Shown one piece after another: positions 8,321 through 17,998 of a DNA stretch of 64,000 nt. The notes beneath the pieces are model-generated. The model did not search any database. It was given only the letters and a program-made list of their open reading frames with translations, and was not told the origin of the DNA. The DNA comes from DAHUYF01 sp963838385. Lineage in GTDB: Bacteria > Pseudomonadota > Alphaproteobacteria > ATCC43930 > CGMCC-115725. Location of the stretch: assembly GCA_963838385.1 (NCBI GenBank), contig CAWIRE010000003.1:692994-756993 (forward strand). Direction: 5' to 3'. Position numbers and translations under genes: made by a program. Position 1 is the stretch's first letter, and every line of letters starts with the position of its first letter.

Positions 8321-10021
8321 ATGAGCGACCCTGCAGTGCGCAGCGCTGACGGCGAGGCCGGTCCGCTGCTTCCCGACCTCCTGGCTACGGCCGGGCGCGC
8401 GCTCGCGGCGGCAGAGGGGCTGCTCGCCGTGGCCAAGCGCCGGCTGCTGGCGGCGGTGGCGCCGCGCGGCGCGATCGAGCCGGCGCTGCTCGAGACGCGG
8501 CAGTTCGCGGCCCATGGCTATGCCTGGATGGCAACCTATGTCGAGGCGCTGCGGCGGATGCTGCTGTGGGCGCAAGGCCTCGAGACGGAGCGCCGGCTGC
8601 GCGAGCTCGACGCGCTGACGCTGCAGATGGCGTTCGGCGAGTATCTGGGCCAGCTCGCCGGCGGCATCGCGCTGAGCCAGGGCGAGGTGGTGCGGCCGCA
8701 CGATCTCGGGCTCGAGGATGACGATCTCCACGCCTTCCGCCGGCCGGAGGTGGCGCTGCTGGCGCGGCTCGGGAACACCGAGGCGGCTCGGGCGCGGCTG
8801 GCGGCGCTGATCGAGGACTCGCTCGACAGCGGCGATTTCGGCCAGCTGGCGCTCGGCGAGGAGGCGCTCGACATGGTGCGCGAGCAGTTCCGCCGCTTCG
8901 GCGCCGACCGCGTCGCGCCCTTCGCCCATGGCTGGCATCTCGCCGACGAGCTGATCCCGCTGCCGGTGATCGCCGAGATGGCGGAGCTCGGCGTCTTCGG
9001 CCTCACCGTGCCCGAGAGCTTCGGCGGGCTCGGTCTCGGCAAGCTCTCGATGTGCATCGTCTCCGAGGAGCTGTCGCGGGCCTATATCGGCGTGGGCTCG
9101 CTCGGCACGCGCTCGGAGATCGCCGCCGAGCTGATCCGCCTGGGCGGCACGCCGCAGCAGAAGGAGAAGTACCTGCCGCGCATCGCCGCCGGCGAGATCC
9201 TGCCCACCGCCGTGTTCACCGAGCCCAACACCGGCTCCGATCTCGGCTCGCTCAGGACGCGGGCGGTGCGCGACGGCGACCAGTACCGGATCTACGGCGC
9301 CAAGACCTGGATCACGCATGCCGCGCGCACCGACCTCATGACGCTGCTGGTGCGCACCGATCCGGCCACCAGCGACTATCGCGGCCTCAGCATGTTCCTC
9401 GCCGAGAAGCCGCGCGGCAGCGAATCCCAGCCGTTCCCGGCGCCGGGCATGAGCGGCGGCGAGATCCGCGTGCTGGGGTATCGCGGCATGAAGGAGTACG
9501 AGATCGGCTTCGACGGCTTCAGCGTGCCGGCGGAGAACCTGCTCGGCGGCATCGAGGGGCAGGGCTTCAAGCAGCTCATGGCGACCTTCGAGAGCGCGCG
9601 CATCCAGACCGCCTCGCGCGCCGTCGGCGTCGCGCAATGCGCGCTCGAGCTGGGACTGCGCTACGCCCGCGAGCGGCAGCAATTCGGCAAGCCGATCTAC
9701 GCCTTCCCGCGCGTCCACGGCAAGCTCGCCTGGATGGCGGTCGAGACCATGATCGCCCGCCAGCTGACATATTTCGCCGCGCGCGAGAAGGACGGCGACC
9801 GGCGCTGCGACATCGAGGCCGGAATGGCGAAGCTGCTCGCCGCGCGCACCGCCTGGGCCAATGCCGACAACGCCCTGCAGATCCATGGCGGCAACGGCTA
9901 CGCGCTCGAATACCCGATCAGCCGCGTGCTGTGCGACGCGCGCATCCTCAACATCTTCGAGGGCGCGGCCGAGATCCAGGCGCATGTCATCGCCCGGGGC
10001 CTGCTCTCCGGACGCAACTGA
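8321..10021 (+). CDS. mcd: (2S)-methylsuccinyl-CoA dehydrogenase
   Basis: 566-residue acyl-CoA dehydrogenase with an extra N-terminal helical domain of about 170 residues, as in Mcd and unlike ordinary 380-residue acyl-CoA dehydrogenases. FAD/substrate motifs: VFTEPNTGSDLGSLRT near 305, WITHAARTD, and the C-terminal QIHGGNGYALEYPISRVLCDARI. It oxidises methylsuccinyl-CoA to mesaconyl-CoA, the step after Ecm. ATG 8321 follows GAGGAGAG. Gene order ecm | ccr-mcd supports the pathway role. Confidence 0.93.
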   Translation: MSDPAVRSADGEAGPLLPDLLATAGRALAAAEGLLAVAKRRLLAAVAPRGAIEPALLETRQFAAHGYAWMATYVEALRRMLLWAQGLETERRLRELDALTLQMAFGEYLGQLAGGIALSQGEVVRPHDLGLEDDDLHAFRRPEVALLARLGNTEAARARLAALIEDSLDSGDFGQLALGEEALDMVREQFRRFGADRVAPFAHGWHLADELIPLPVIAEMAELGVFGLTVPESFGGLGLGKLSMCIVSEELSRAYIGVGSLGTRSEIAAELIRLGGTPQQKEKYLPRIAAGEILPTAVFTEPNTGSDLGSLRTRAVRDGDQYRIYGAKTWITHAARTDLMTLLVRTDPATSDYRGLSMFLAEKPRGSESQPFPAPGMSGGEIRVLGYRGMKEYEIGFDGFSVPAENLLGGIEGQGFKQLMATFESARIQTASRAVGVAQCALELGLRYARERQQFGKPIYAFPRVHGKLAWMAVETMIARQLTYFAAREKDGDRRCDIEAGMAKLLAARTAWANADNALQIHGGNGYALEYPISRVLCDARILNIFEGAAEIQAHVIARGLLSGRN

Positions 10022-10102
10022 GGCTCGAAGCGGCGCTCACAGATCGCTCACAGACCCGGCGCGCGCATCGCCCTATGCTCCAATGGGGTGTGTTCCAGGG
10101 GG

Positions 10103-10321
10103 ATGGCGATGGCGGCGCGGTGGGAAGACGAGTGGCAGGCGCTGCTGCGCGGGCGGGACGATGCGGTGGCGCGCACGCGCGAGCTCCAGGCGGAGATCAC
10201 CGCCGCGATCCGACGCCGCGAGCCGCTGCCGATGCACCTGCTGCGGGCCGCCGAGCTGGCCGAGGGCGAGCTTGCCCAGGCCAAGGCCCGGCTCAGGGAT
10301 TTCCTGCACCATCTGGGATAG
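10103..10321 (+). CDS. Small coiled-coil hypothetical protein
   Basis: 72 residues, charged and Ala/Arg/Glu-rich with helical heptad-like periodicity, no signal peptide and no recognised motif. ATG 10103 has AGGGGG a few bases upstream; an in-frame GTG exists at 10088. It lies 81 bp after mcd. It resembles many small alphaproteobacterial helical proteins; no function is assigned. Confidence 0.5.
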   Translation: MAMAARWEDEWQALLRGRDDAVARTRELQAEITAAIRRREPLPMHLLRAAELAEGELAQAKARLRDFLHHLG

Positions 10322-10395
10322 CGAGTTCCGGCTTGCGCAGGACCGGCGGATCGGGCGATTCTGCCGATCTTTGACGCAACCATGACAGGCGCGCC

Positions 10396-11673
10396 ATGCC
10401 GGTATCGCCGGTGACGGGTTTCGCTCTGACGCTGGGCTTGTCCTTCTTCTTCGGCCTCGCTTTCGAGGATTTCTATGCTCGCAGCGGCGAGTCCCGGCCG
10501 GGCGGCATCCGCACCTTCCCGCTGCTGGCGCTGACCGGCGGCGCGCTCTATCTGCTCGACACCTCCCGGCTGCTGCCGCTGGTGGCCGGGCTGCTCCTGC
10601 TCGGCGCCTGGCTCGTCGTCTACTATCACGACCGCGTCCGCACGGTGGATCCCACCGGCACGCCGTCGGCCGGGCTGATGGTCCCGGTCTGCAACCTCCT
10701 CGCCTATCTCCTGGGCCCGATCTCGCTCACCCAGCCGCCTTGGCTCGCCGTCGGCATCACCGTGGCCGCGGTGCTGCTGCTGACCGGCCGCGAGCGCCTG
10801 CACGATCTCGCGCGCCGGCTGGAGCTGCGCGAGATCGTCATCGCCGGCGAGTTCCTGATCCTCACCGGCCTGGTGCTGCCGCTGCTGCCCGACCGGCCGG
10901 TGACCACGCTCACCGAGATCACCCCCTACAAGGCGTGGCTGGCGCTGCTCGCGGTCTGCACCATCTCCTATGCGAGCTATCTGCTGCGGCGCTACGTGGC
11001 GCCCGCGGGCGATCTCTGGATCGCGGCGCTGGGCGGGCTCTATTCCTCCACCGCCACCACCGTCGTGCTCGCGCGCCGCGCCGCTGCCGACCGCACGACG
11101 GCGCCGCGGGCCCAGGCCGGGATCGTGCTGGCGAGCGCGCTGATGTATCCGCGCGTGCTGGTGGTGATCGCCTTCTTCGATCGGCCGCTCGCCGCCGCTC
11201 TCGCGCCCGGTCTGCTGGCGCTCATGGCCGTCGGCCTGCTGATCGCCTTCTGGCAGTACCGCCGCGCCGGTCCGGCGATCGGCGATCCGCCGCCCGATGC
11301 GGCGCCGCGCAACCCGCTCGAGCTCAGCGCCGCCGCGGTCTTCGCCGTGCTCTTCATCGTCATCTCGATCGCCTCGAGCTGGGTCAAGAGCCGCTTCGGC
11401 CAGACCGGCATCGAGCTGCTGGCCGCCATCGTGGGCTTCACCGACATCGATCCCTTCGTGCTGAGCGTGGCGCAGGGCGTGGCGGCGCCGTTGCCGCCGG
11501 CCGGCGCCGCGGCGGCGGTGCTGATCGCCACCGCGTCGAACAACCTGCTCAAGGCGGGCTATGCTGCCGCCTTCGCCGGGCTGCGCGCCAGCCTGCCCTC
11601 GGCCGCGGCGCTGGTGCTGCTGGCGGCGGGCGGGCTTGCCATCGCGTTGCGCATGACGATGGCCGGAGGCTAA
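10396..11673 (+). CDS. MgtC/SapB-DUF4010 family membrane protein
   Basis: 425 residues, highly hydrophobic, with about 11-12 membrane segments. The first half follows the MgtC/SapB pattern (GLSFFFGLAFEDFYARSG, then GGIRTFPLLALTGGAL). The second half is DUF4010-like, including GGLYSSTATTVVLARR near residue 215 and ATASNNLLKAGYAA near 375. MgtC proteins affect Mg2+ adaptation, and this two-domain family's transport role is unproven. The ppk2 gene starts 10 bp downstream, suggesting an operon linking ion/phosphate homeostasis. Confidence 0.85.
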   Translation: MPVSPVTGFALTLGLSFFFGLAFEDFYARSGESRPGGIRTFPLLALTGGALYLLDTSRLLPLVAGLLLLGAWLVVYYHDRVRTVDPTGTPSAGLMVPVCNLLAYLLGPISLTQPPWLAVGITVAAVLLLTGRERLHDLARRLELREIVIAGEFLILTGLVLPLLPDRPVTTLTEITPYKAWLALLAVCTISYASYLLRRYVAPAGDLWIAALGGLYSSTATTVVLARRAAADRTTAPRAQAGIVLASALMYPRVLVVIAFFDRPLAAALAPGLLALMAVGLLIAFWQYRRAGPAIGDPPPDAAPRNPLELSAAAVFAVLFIVISIASSWVKSRFGQTGIELLAAIVGFTDIDPFVLSVAQGVAAPLPPAGAAAAVLIATASNNLLKAGYAAAFAGLRASLPSAAALVLLAAGGLAIALRMTMAGG

Positions 11674-11683
11674 AGGAGAGAGT

Positions 11684-12469
11684 ATGCCGAAGAAGCCGCG
11701 CCGCAGCGATGAGGAGTCCCCCGCCTATCGCCGCCAGCTCCTCAAGCTGCAGATCGAGCTGGTGAAGCTGCAGCGCCAGATCATCGCGGAGGGCGACCGC
11801 ATCCTGATCATCCTCGAAGGCCGCGACGCCGCCGGCAAGGATGGGGCGATCAAGCACATCACCGAGCATCTGAGCCCGCGCGAGACGCGAATCGTGGCGC
11901 TCGGGCCGCCCTCCGACGTCGAACGCCATTCCTGGTATTTCCAGCGCTATGTCCGCCACTTGCCTGCCGGGGCCGAGTTGGTGCTGTTCAATCGCAGCTG
12001 GTACAACCGCGCCGGCGTCGAGGCGGTGATGGGCTTCTGCACCAAGGAGGAGACGCGCGCGTTCCTCGACGTAGTGCCGGATTTCGAGCGCCTGCTGGTG
12101 CGCGACGGCGTCAAGCTGTTCAAATACTATCTCGACATCAGCAAGCGCGAGCAGAAAGAGCGCCTGGCGTCGCGCCGGCACGATCCGTTGAAGCAGTGGA
12201 AGCTCAGTCCGATCGATGCCAAGGCGCCGAAGCTCTGGCGCGAGTACAGCAAGGCGCGCGACACCATGTTCGAGCGCACGCACACCGCGGACGCGCCGTG
12301 GACGGTGGTGCGCGCCGACGACAAGCACAGCACGCGGCTCAACCTCATCCGCGATCTGCTGTCGCGGCTCGACTATCGCCATCGCGACGCGCGGCTGGTC
12401 GTTCCCGACCGCTCCATCGTCTTTCCCTACGACCCCGCTTGCCTCGTCAACGGGATGATCTGCCGATGA
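11684..12469 (+). CDS. ppk2: Polyphosphate kinase 2
   Basis: 261-residue single-domain PPK2, which transfers phosphate between polyphosphate and nucleoside di-/monophosphates. Walker A is GRDAAGKDG near residue 47. The lid/Walker B region has LFNRSWYNRAGVE near 104 and FKYYLDISKREQKERL. Its length and single domain fit class I (NDP-phosphorylating) enzymes, though class III cannot be excluded by eye. ATG 11684 follows AAAGGAGAG. Confidence 0.93.
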   Translation: MPKKPRRSDEESPAYRRQLLKLQIELVKLQRQIIAEGDRILIILEGRDAAGKDGAIKHITEHLSPRETRIVALGPPSDVERHSWYFQRYVRHLPAGAELVLFNRSWYNRAGVEAVMGFCTKEETRAFLDVVPDFERLLVRDGVKLFKYYLDISKREQKERLASRRHDPLKQWKLSPIDAKAPKLWREYSKARDTMFERTHTADAPWTVVRADDKHSTRLNLIRDLLSRLDYRHRDARLVVPDRSIVFPYDPACLVNGMICR

Positions 12470-12504
12470 GGCGGGACGCTTAGAGTGCGCGGAGAGGAGA
12501 AGCC

Positions 12505-13572
12505 ATGACCGTCCGCGTCTTCGGCGCGCCGCCGCGCTACATCCAGGGGGCCGGCACGCTGGCGCAGCTCGCGCCGCTGATCGCCGAATACGGCAAGCGG
12601 CCGTTCGTCATCGTCGATGCGGCGCTTGCCGAGCCGCTGCGCCAGGAGATGGAGCAGCAGCTCAAGGCGTCGACCGCGCGCGTCGTCTTTGGCCTTGCCA
12701 GCACCTGCACCGAGGCCGAGGTCGAGCGCTTCACCGAGCCCGCGCGCATGCTCGAGGCCGATGTGCTGGCGGGCCTGGGTGGCGGCGCCGCGATCGGCGT
12801 CGCCAAGGGGCTCTGCCTCGCGACCGGCCTGCCGCTCATCACCGTCCCCGCCGTGCCGTGCTGCCACGCGCCGGTGAGCCGCATCGTCGAGCTCGAAGGC
12901 GAGGACCAGCCGGCCGCCGTGATGCGCCTGAAATCGCTGCCGCCCGACGTCGTGCTGGTGGACAGCGTGGTGCTGGCCGCCGCGCCGCCGCGCCTCTTCA
13001 TCGCAGGGTTGGGCGACGCGTTGGCGCGCCGCTTCGAGGTCGAGCAGAACGTCGCCGCCGGCGCTCTCAACCTGCTGGGCGGCCGCCCCACCGCGCTCGC
13101 CATCGCCGCCGGCGACGCCGCCTGGAGCGCGGTCCGCGAGCACGCCGAGGCGGCGCTGGCGCAGCGCGCGCGGCGGGTGGGCGGCGAAGCGCTGGAGCGC
13201 GTCTGCGAGGCGATGGTGCTGCTCTCGGGCGTCGCCCATGAGAACGGCGGCCCCTCGATCGCGCATGCGCTGGCGCGGGGCTTTGCCGCGCTGCCGCCCT
13301 GCCGCACCGCGGTCCACGGCGAGCTGGTCGCGGTCGGCCTTCTGGCGCAGCTCCTGTTCGAGGCGCGCCCGGCCGAGCTGCTGGCGGATCTCGTCGCGTT
13401 CTACCGCTCGTTGGGGCTGCCGGTCCGGCTCGGCGAGATCGGCATCGTCGCCGATCAGGTGGCGGTGGCCGAAGCCGTGGCGCGGCGCGCCGGCGAGGCC
13501 TGGCTGGTGCCGGGCGATCCCAAGCGCCTGGCGCAGGCGATCCTCGGCGTCGACGCGCTCGCCGCCGCCTGA
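12505..13572 (+). CDS. Iron-containing alcohol dehydrogenase, glycerol-dehydrogenase-like
   Basis: 355 residues of the Fe/Zn-dependent dehydrogenase superfamily. The N-terminal NAD domain contains GLGGGAAIGVAKGL near residue 90. Probable metal ligands are Asp in AGLGDALARRFE near 171, His in HENGGPSIAHAL near 250 and His in AVHGELVAVGLL near 272. Best resemblance is to GldA-type glycerol dehydrogenases. Substrate is uncertain; 3-dehydroquinate-synthase-like relatives are less likely. Ends 13 bp from a convergent oxidoreductase gene. Confidence 0.86.
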   Translation: MTVRVFGAPPRYIQGAGTLAQLAPLIAEYGKRPFVIVDAALAEPLRQEMEQQLKASTARVVFGLASTCTEAEVERFTEPARMLEADVLAGLGGGAAIGVAKGLCLATGLPLITVPAVPCCHAPVSRIVELEGEDQPAAVMRLKSLPPDVVLVDSVVLAAAPPRLFIAGLGDALARRFEVEQNVAAGALNLLGGRPTALAIAAGDAAWSAVREHAEAALAQRARRVGGEALERVCEAMVLLSGVAHENGGPSIAHALARGFAALPPCRTAVHGELVAVGLLAQLLFEARPAELLADLVAFYRSLGLPVRLGEIGIVADQVAVAEAVARRAGEAWLVPGDPKRLAQAILGVDALAAA

Positions 13573-13585
13573 CGCTCGCCTGCGC

Positions 13586-14599
13586 TCAAAACGCGATGCA
13601 GATCTTGCCGAAGTGGCGACCTTCGGTGATGGCGCCGATCGCCTCGGCGGCGCTGTCGAAGGCGTAGCGCTTCTCGTCGATCGGCGGCTTGGCGCCGTTG
13701 AGGTCGATGGCGCGCACCATCTCCTCGAAGGCGTCGCGGTTGCCGAGCGTGACGCCTTGCAGCCGGACGTTCGTCGTCACCACGCGGCCGAGATTGAGCG
13801 CCGCCGTGGCGCCCGAGAGCACGCCGATCATGGCGAGCGTGCCGCTGGCGCGGATGGCGCGCAGCGACTGGTCGAGCGTCTCGGCGCCGCCGAGCTCGAG
13901 GATGAGATCGGCGCCGCGGCCGCCCAGCGCCTTGCGCACCTCGCGGCTCCACTCCGGATGCGTCTTGTAGTTGATGCCGAGATCGGCGCCGAACGCGCGG
14001 GCGCGCTCGAGCTTGGCGTCGCTCGAGGAAGTGACGATCGCGCGCGCGCCCTGCATGCGGGCGAAGATCGCGGCGAAGAGGGAGACGCCGCCGGTGCCCT
14101 GCGTCACCACCACGTCGCCGGCCTTGACGCCGCCGCCGACCACCGCGCTCCAGGCGGTGAGCGCGGCGCACGGCAAGGTCGCCGCCTCGAGCGCGCTCCA
14201 GCCCTTCGGCGCCTTCACTACCCCCTGCTGTGGCAGCAGCATGTATTCCTGCAGCACGCCGTCGAGCGGCCCGCCGAGCATGCCGGTGCGGTGCTCCTCC
14301 TTCATCGTTCCGCTGATCCAGCTCTGGGCGAAGGCCGGGCAGACGAGATCGCCAACCGCGACGCGGCTGACGCCGGGACCGATCTTCGCCACCGTGCCGG
14401 CGCCGTCGGAGAGCGGGATGAGCGGCAGCTCCCCGCTATGGCTGCCATAGCCGCGTCGCGTCATGACGAAGTCGCGGTAATTGACCGAGGCCGCCGCCAT
14501 CTTGATCAGCACCTCGCCCGCGCCGGGATCGCGCTCGGGCCTGGTGCCGGGCTTGATGTGCTCGAGCCCCCACGCGTCGCGCATCTCCATGACCTTCAT
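13586..14599 (-). CDS. NAD(P)-dependent alcohol dehydrogenase / quinone oxidoreductase (MDR)
   Basis: 337-residue medium-chain dehydrogenase. The N-terminal catalytic domain has AAASVNYRDFVMTRRGYG. The Rossmann domain begins VVVTQGTGGVSLFAAIFA near residue 160, with GGRGADLILELGGAETL later. The structural-zinc cysteine cluster is absent, as in the zinc-independent quinone-oxidoreductase branch. ATG at 14597-14599; a second Met three codons on is possible. Divergent from msrA. Substrate unknown. Confidence 0.88.
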   Translation of the reverse strand: MKVMEMRDAWGLEHIKPGTRPERDPGAGEVLIKMAAASVNYRDFVMTRRGYGSHSGELPLIPLSDGAGTVAKIGPGVSRVAVGDLVCPAFAQSWISGTMKEEHRTGMLGGPLDGVLQEYMLLPQQGVVKAPKGWSALEAATLPCAALTAWSAVVGGGVKAGDVVVTQGTGGVSLFAAIFARMQGARAIVTSSSDAKLERARAFGADLGINYKTHPEWSREVRKALGGRGADLILELGGAETLDQSLRAIRASGTLAMIGVLSGATAALNLGRVVTTNVRLQGVTLGNRDAFEEMVRAIDLNGAKPPIDEKRYAFDSAAEAIGAITEGRHFGKICIAF

Positions 14600-14723
14600 G
14601 GTGCGGTTTCCTCCCCTGCTGCGGCCGCTCGCTAGCCGGCGGTCACTTCTCCGTCAATGGCGGTTGCGGGCGGGGAGGGCGGCTCCTAGATTCCGCCGGT
14701 ACCGACAGCGAGGGAGGCGAGCG

Positions 14724-15380
14724 ATGTGGATGCTGCGCAGCAAGAAGGCGGGTCTGCCGAGCGCGGCCGAGGCGCTCCCCGGCCGCGCGGAGAAGATGCC
14801 GGTGCCGGAGGCGCATGAGGTCAATGGCCATCGGCTGAGGCCGCCCTTTCCGGCCGGGTTCGAGACGGCGATCTTCGGGCTGGGCTGCTTCTGGGGCGCG
14901 GAGCGCTGCTTCTGGAAGCTGCCCGGCGTCTACACCACGGCCGTGGGCTATGCCGGCGGCCAGACGCCCAATCCGACCTACGAGGAGGTCTGCTCCGGCA
15001 TGACCGGCCATACCGAGGCGGTGCTGGTCGTCTACGATCCCAAGCAGGTGAGCTATGACAGCCTGCTCAAGACCTTCTGGGAGAGCCACGACCCGACGCA
15101 GGGCATGCGCCAGGGCAACGACGTCGGCACGCAGTATCGCTCGGCGATCTATGCCACGACGCCCGAGCAGAAGCGCCGCGCCGAAGCCTCGCGCGATGCC
15201 TATCAGAAGGCGCTGGCGGCTGCCGGCCGCGGCGCCGTCACCACCGAGATCCGCGACGCGCCGGAGTTCTTCTACGCCGAGGATTACCACCAGCAATACC
15301 TGGCGAAGAATCCCAACGGCTATTGCGGCCTCGGCGGAACCGGCGTGACTTGTCCCGCCCCGGCTGCGGTGGCCGGCTGA
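14724..15380 (+). CDS. msrA: Peptide-methionine (S)-S-oxide reductase MsrA
   Basis: 218 residues. The catalytic motif GCFWGAER is near residue 54. Downstream are TTAVGYAGGQTPNPTYEEVCSGMTGH, the resolving region EDYHQQYLAKNPNGYCGLGGTGVTC and C-terminal cysteines for thioredoxin recycling. Repairs S-methionine sulfoxide in oxidised proteins. ATG 14724 is preceded by GAGGGAGG; the open frame upstream to 14481 is antisense to the neighbouring oxidoreductase and is not used. Confidence 0.96.
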   Translation: MWMLRSKKAGLPSAAEALPGRAEKMPVPEAHEVNGHRLRPPFPAGFETAIFGLGCFWGAERCFWKLPGVYTTAVGYAGGQTPNPTYEEVCSGMTGHTEAVLVVYDPKQVSYDSLLKTFWESHDPTQGMRQGNDVGTQYRSAIYATTPEQKRRAEASRDAYQKALAAAGRGAVTTEIRDAPEFFYAEDYHQQYLAKNPNGYCGLGGTGVTCPAPAAVAG

Positions 15381-15396
15381 TCCGGCCGGGCCGCCG

Positions 15397-16200
15397 TCAT
15401 TTCCCGGTGAAGACGGGCTTGCGCTTCTCCATGAAGGCGCGGCGGCCCTCGACATAGTCCTGGCTGTCGAAGCAGCGCGCCACCAGCGCCTCGCAGTGTC
15501 CGCGGTCGATTTGCGCGCCCGGCTTGGCGAGCTCGCCCACCACGCCCTTGACCGCCTCCATGGTCAGCGGCGCGTTGTCGGCGATGAGCGCGCAGTAGTT
15601 GCGCACATAGGGCTCGAGCTCGGCCTCGGGCAGGACGCGGTTGACGAGCCCCATGGCGAGCGCCTCGGCGGCGGCGAATTGGCGCGCCGTGAAGAAGATC
15701 TCCTTGGCGAAGCTGGGACCGACGAGATCGACGAGCTTCTTGACCCCGCCCCAGCGATACCCCAGGCCGAGCCGCGCCGCCGGCACCGCGAAGCGCGCAT
15801 TGTCGGCGGCGATGCGCATGTCGCATTGCAATGCTACGCCGACGCCGCCGCCGATGCAGAAGCCTCGGATCATGGCGATGGTCGGCTTGCGGATGTCCTG
15901 CAGCCGGATATTGGCGGCCTCGGCGATGGCGTCGTACTGCGCGATGGTCTCGGGCGAGGAGCGCTGCTGCTCGAACTGCGAGATGTCGGCGCCGGAGATG
16001 AACGCCTTGTCGCCGGCGCCCCGGAGCACGATCACCCGCACCTCGGGGTCGCGGTCGAAATGGTCGAGGATCGCCGGGATCGCCTGCCACATGTCGAGCG
16101 ACAGCGCGTTGCGGCGCTCGGGGTTGTTGAAGATCATCCAGCCGATCGCGCCGTCCTTTTGCGCGATCATGCGCTCGCTCGGGGAAATCATCTGCGTCAC
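15397..16200 (-). CDS. Enoyl-CoA hydratase/isomerase family protein
   Basis: 267-residue crotonase-fold protein. The oxyanion-hole segments are KAFISGADISQF near residue 65 and IRGFCIGGGVGVALQCDMRIA near 108; the C-terminal VEGRRAFMEKRKPVFTGK is typical. Converts or hydrates an enoyl-CoA; substrate unknown. It begins 13 bp downstream of the CaiB-type CoA-transferase gene on the same strand, so the two probably form an acyl-CoA activation and hydration operon. Confidence 0.92.
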   Translation of the reverse strand: MTQMISPSERMIAQKDGAIGWMIFNNPERRNALSLDMWQAIPAILDHFDRDPEVRVIVLRGAGDKAFISGADISQFEQQRSSPETIAQYDAIAEAANIRLQDIRKPTIAMIRGFCIGGGVGVALQCDMRIAADNARFAVPAARLGLGYRWGGVKKLVDLVGPSFAKEIFFTARQFAAAEALAMGLVNRVLPEAELEPYVRNYCALIADNAPLTMEAVKGVVGELAKPGAQIDRGHCEALVARCFDSQDYVEGRRAFMEKRKPVFTGK

Positions 16201-16213
16201 CTCAAATTTCTCC

Positions 16214-17386
16214 TCAAATCACGCGCCGCGCCCGGAAGCCGGCAATGGCCTGGTCGTCATAGCCCAGCTCGCGCAGCACCGCCTCGGTATGCTCGCCGCG
16301 CTCCGGGGTCGGCAGGCGGATGGCGGAGGGCGTGCGGCTCAGCGTCACCGCCTGGCCCACCACCTCGATCTCGCCGAGCGCCGGATGCGCCACCGTCTGC
16401 GCGATACCGAGATGCCTGACCTGCGGATCGGCGAAGACCTCGTCCATCTTGTAGATCGGGCCGCAGGGCACGCCGGCGCCGTTGATGCGCTCGATCCATT
16501 CCGCCGAGCTGCGGGCGCGGGTGAACTCGTTGAGCGCGGCGTTGAGCGCGTCGCGGTTCTTCGAGCGCAGCTTGTCGCTGTAATAGTCGGGATGGTCGGC
16601 GAGGCTGTCCGCGCCCAGCGCCTTGCACAGGCGGCGGTACATCTCGTCGCCGGCGGCGGCGATGTTGATGTGCCCGTCGCTGGTCTTGAACACGCCGGTC
16701 GGGATGCTGGTCGGATGATTGTTGCCGGCCTGGCCCGGCACCTCCTTGGCGATCAGCCAGCGCGCCGCCTGGAAGTCGAGCATCGCGATCTGCGAGGAGA
16801 GCAGCGAGGATTCGACCCATTGCCCCTCGCCCGAGACCTCGCGCTCCAGCAGCGCCACCAGGATGCCCATGGCGCAGAAGATGCCGGCGGTGAGATCGGC
16901 GACCGGGATGCCGACCCGCACCGGCCCCTGGCCGGGCAGCCCGGTGATCGACATCAGCCCGCCCATGCCCTGCGCGATCTGGTCGAAGCCCGGCCGGTCG
17001 CGATAGGGCCCGTCCTGGCCGAACCCTGAGATGCTGCCATAGACGAGCCGGGGGTTGATCGCCTTCAGGCTCTCGTAATCCACCTTCAGCCGGTACTTCA
17101 CGTCCGGGCGGTAGTTCTCCACCAGGACGTCGGCCGTCTTGACCAGGCGCTTCAGGATCTCGAGCCCTTCCGGCTGCTTCAGATCGAGCGTCATGCTGCG
17201 CTTGTTGCGGTGCAAATTCTGGAAATCGGGGCCATGGCGCGCGCCGCCGAGCCCGCCATCGCCCTCGACCGCCTCGACCTTGATGACCTCCGCCCCCCAA
17301 TCGGCGAGCTGGCGCACGCAGGTCGGGCCGGCGCGCACGCGGGTGAGGTCGATGACCTTGAAGCGGGAGAGGGGGAGCTTGCTCAT
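16214..17386 (-). CDS. CaiB/BaiF-type class III CoA-transferase
   Basis: 390 residues. N-terminal KVIDLTRVRAGPTCVRQLADWGAEVIKVE is the family signature, followed by the NKRSMTLDLKQPEG region and IYKMDEVFADPQVRHL in the C-terminal part. Transfers CoA between acyl-CoA and a free acid. The catalytic Asp typical of the family lies near residue 165 (GIPVADLTAG). ATG at 17384-17386 with GAGGAA upstream; the frame extends upstream without other support. Paired with the hydratase gene downstream. Confidence 0.93.
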   Translation of the reverse strand: MSKLPLSRFKVIDLTRVRAGPTCVRQLADWGAEVIKVEAVEGDGGLGGARHGPDFQNLHRNKRSMTLDLKQPEGLEILKRLVKTADVLVENYRPDVKYRLKVDYESLKAINPRLVYGSISGFGQDGPYRDRPGFDQIAQGMGGLMSITGLPGQGPVRVGIPVADLTAGIFCAMGILVALLEREVSGEGQWVESSLLSSQIAMLDFQAARWLIAKEVPGQAGNNHPTSIPTGVFKTSDGHINIAAAGDEMYRRLCKALGADSLADHPDYYSDKLRSKNRDALNAALNEFTRARSSAEWIERINGAGVPCGPIYKMDEVFADPQVRHLGIAQTVAHPALGEIEVVGQAVTLSRTPSAIRLPTPERGEHTEAVLRELGYDDQAIAGFRARRVI

Positions 17387-17539
17387 GGTTCCTCGGGTAT
17401 CCGCTGCGGCGGGCGCTACCATATCGTCCCGATGCTCGCCGAGATAGGCCCGGCTGGCAACGCGGCCCGCCTCATGCCGGCCATGCCGCGGCCGCGCCCT
17501 CGCCGGTGTTAACCCAACGAGCGCGTATCGAAACCGGAG

Positions 17540-17998
17540 ATGGACAGCATGACGGCCGAGCGGAACGTGGCCCGCGAGCGGGTCGGATGGGACGAGCTGG
17601 GGCGCTGGGTGGCGCCCTGGCTGCTGGGTGCGGCGCTGGCGGCGGTGGCGCTGCTCGGCCTTCTTGCCGCCAGCCGGGCGCGGGATGACGGCACCTATGC
17701 CCTGGGCTTCGTCACCGCCGGGCTGGCGGTGCTGGCGCTCGCCTGGCAGGTGAAATCCGCCTGCGACGGCGCCGCGCCCCGCGGGATGCCGCCGCTGCTG
17801 GTCGAGGATGCCGCAACCCTGGTCGTCCTGGTGGCGGTGCTGGCGGCGCTCGCCGTCATCGGCCTGCTGCTGGCGGCGCGCTCGCGGGAGGCGACGCTGG
17901 AGGCCGCCGGCTATGCGCTCTTCGGCTCCGGCCTCGTCTTCATCGGCTGGAACCTGAAGCACTATTTCGACGTGCAGGAGCGGCGGCCACGGGGCTGA
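17540..17998 (+). CDS. Four-helix membrane protein of unknown function
   Basis: 152 residues with four clear hydrophobic segments (about 25-45, 55-72, 92-113 and 122-140). The cytoplasmic start is charged and the end reads GWNLKHYFDVQERRPRG. No signal peptide or catalytic motif. Divergent from the CoA-transferase gene, 153 bp away. Not recognised as a named family. Confidence 0.7.
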   Translation: MDSMTAERNVARERVGWDELGRWVAPWLLGAALAAVALLGLLAASRARDDGTYALGFVTAGLAVLALAWQVKSACDGAAPRGMPPLLVEDAATLVVLVAVLAALAVIGLLLAARSREATLEAAGYALFGSGLVFIGWNLKHYFDVQERRPRG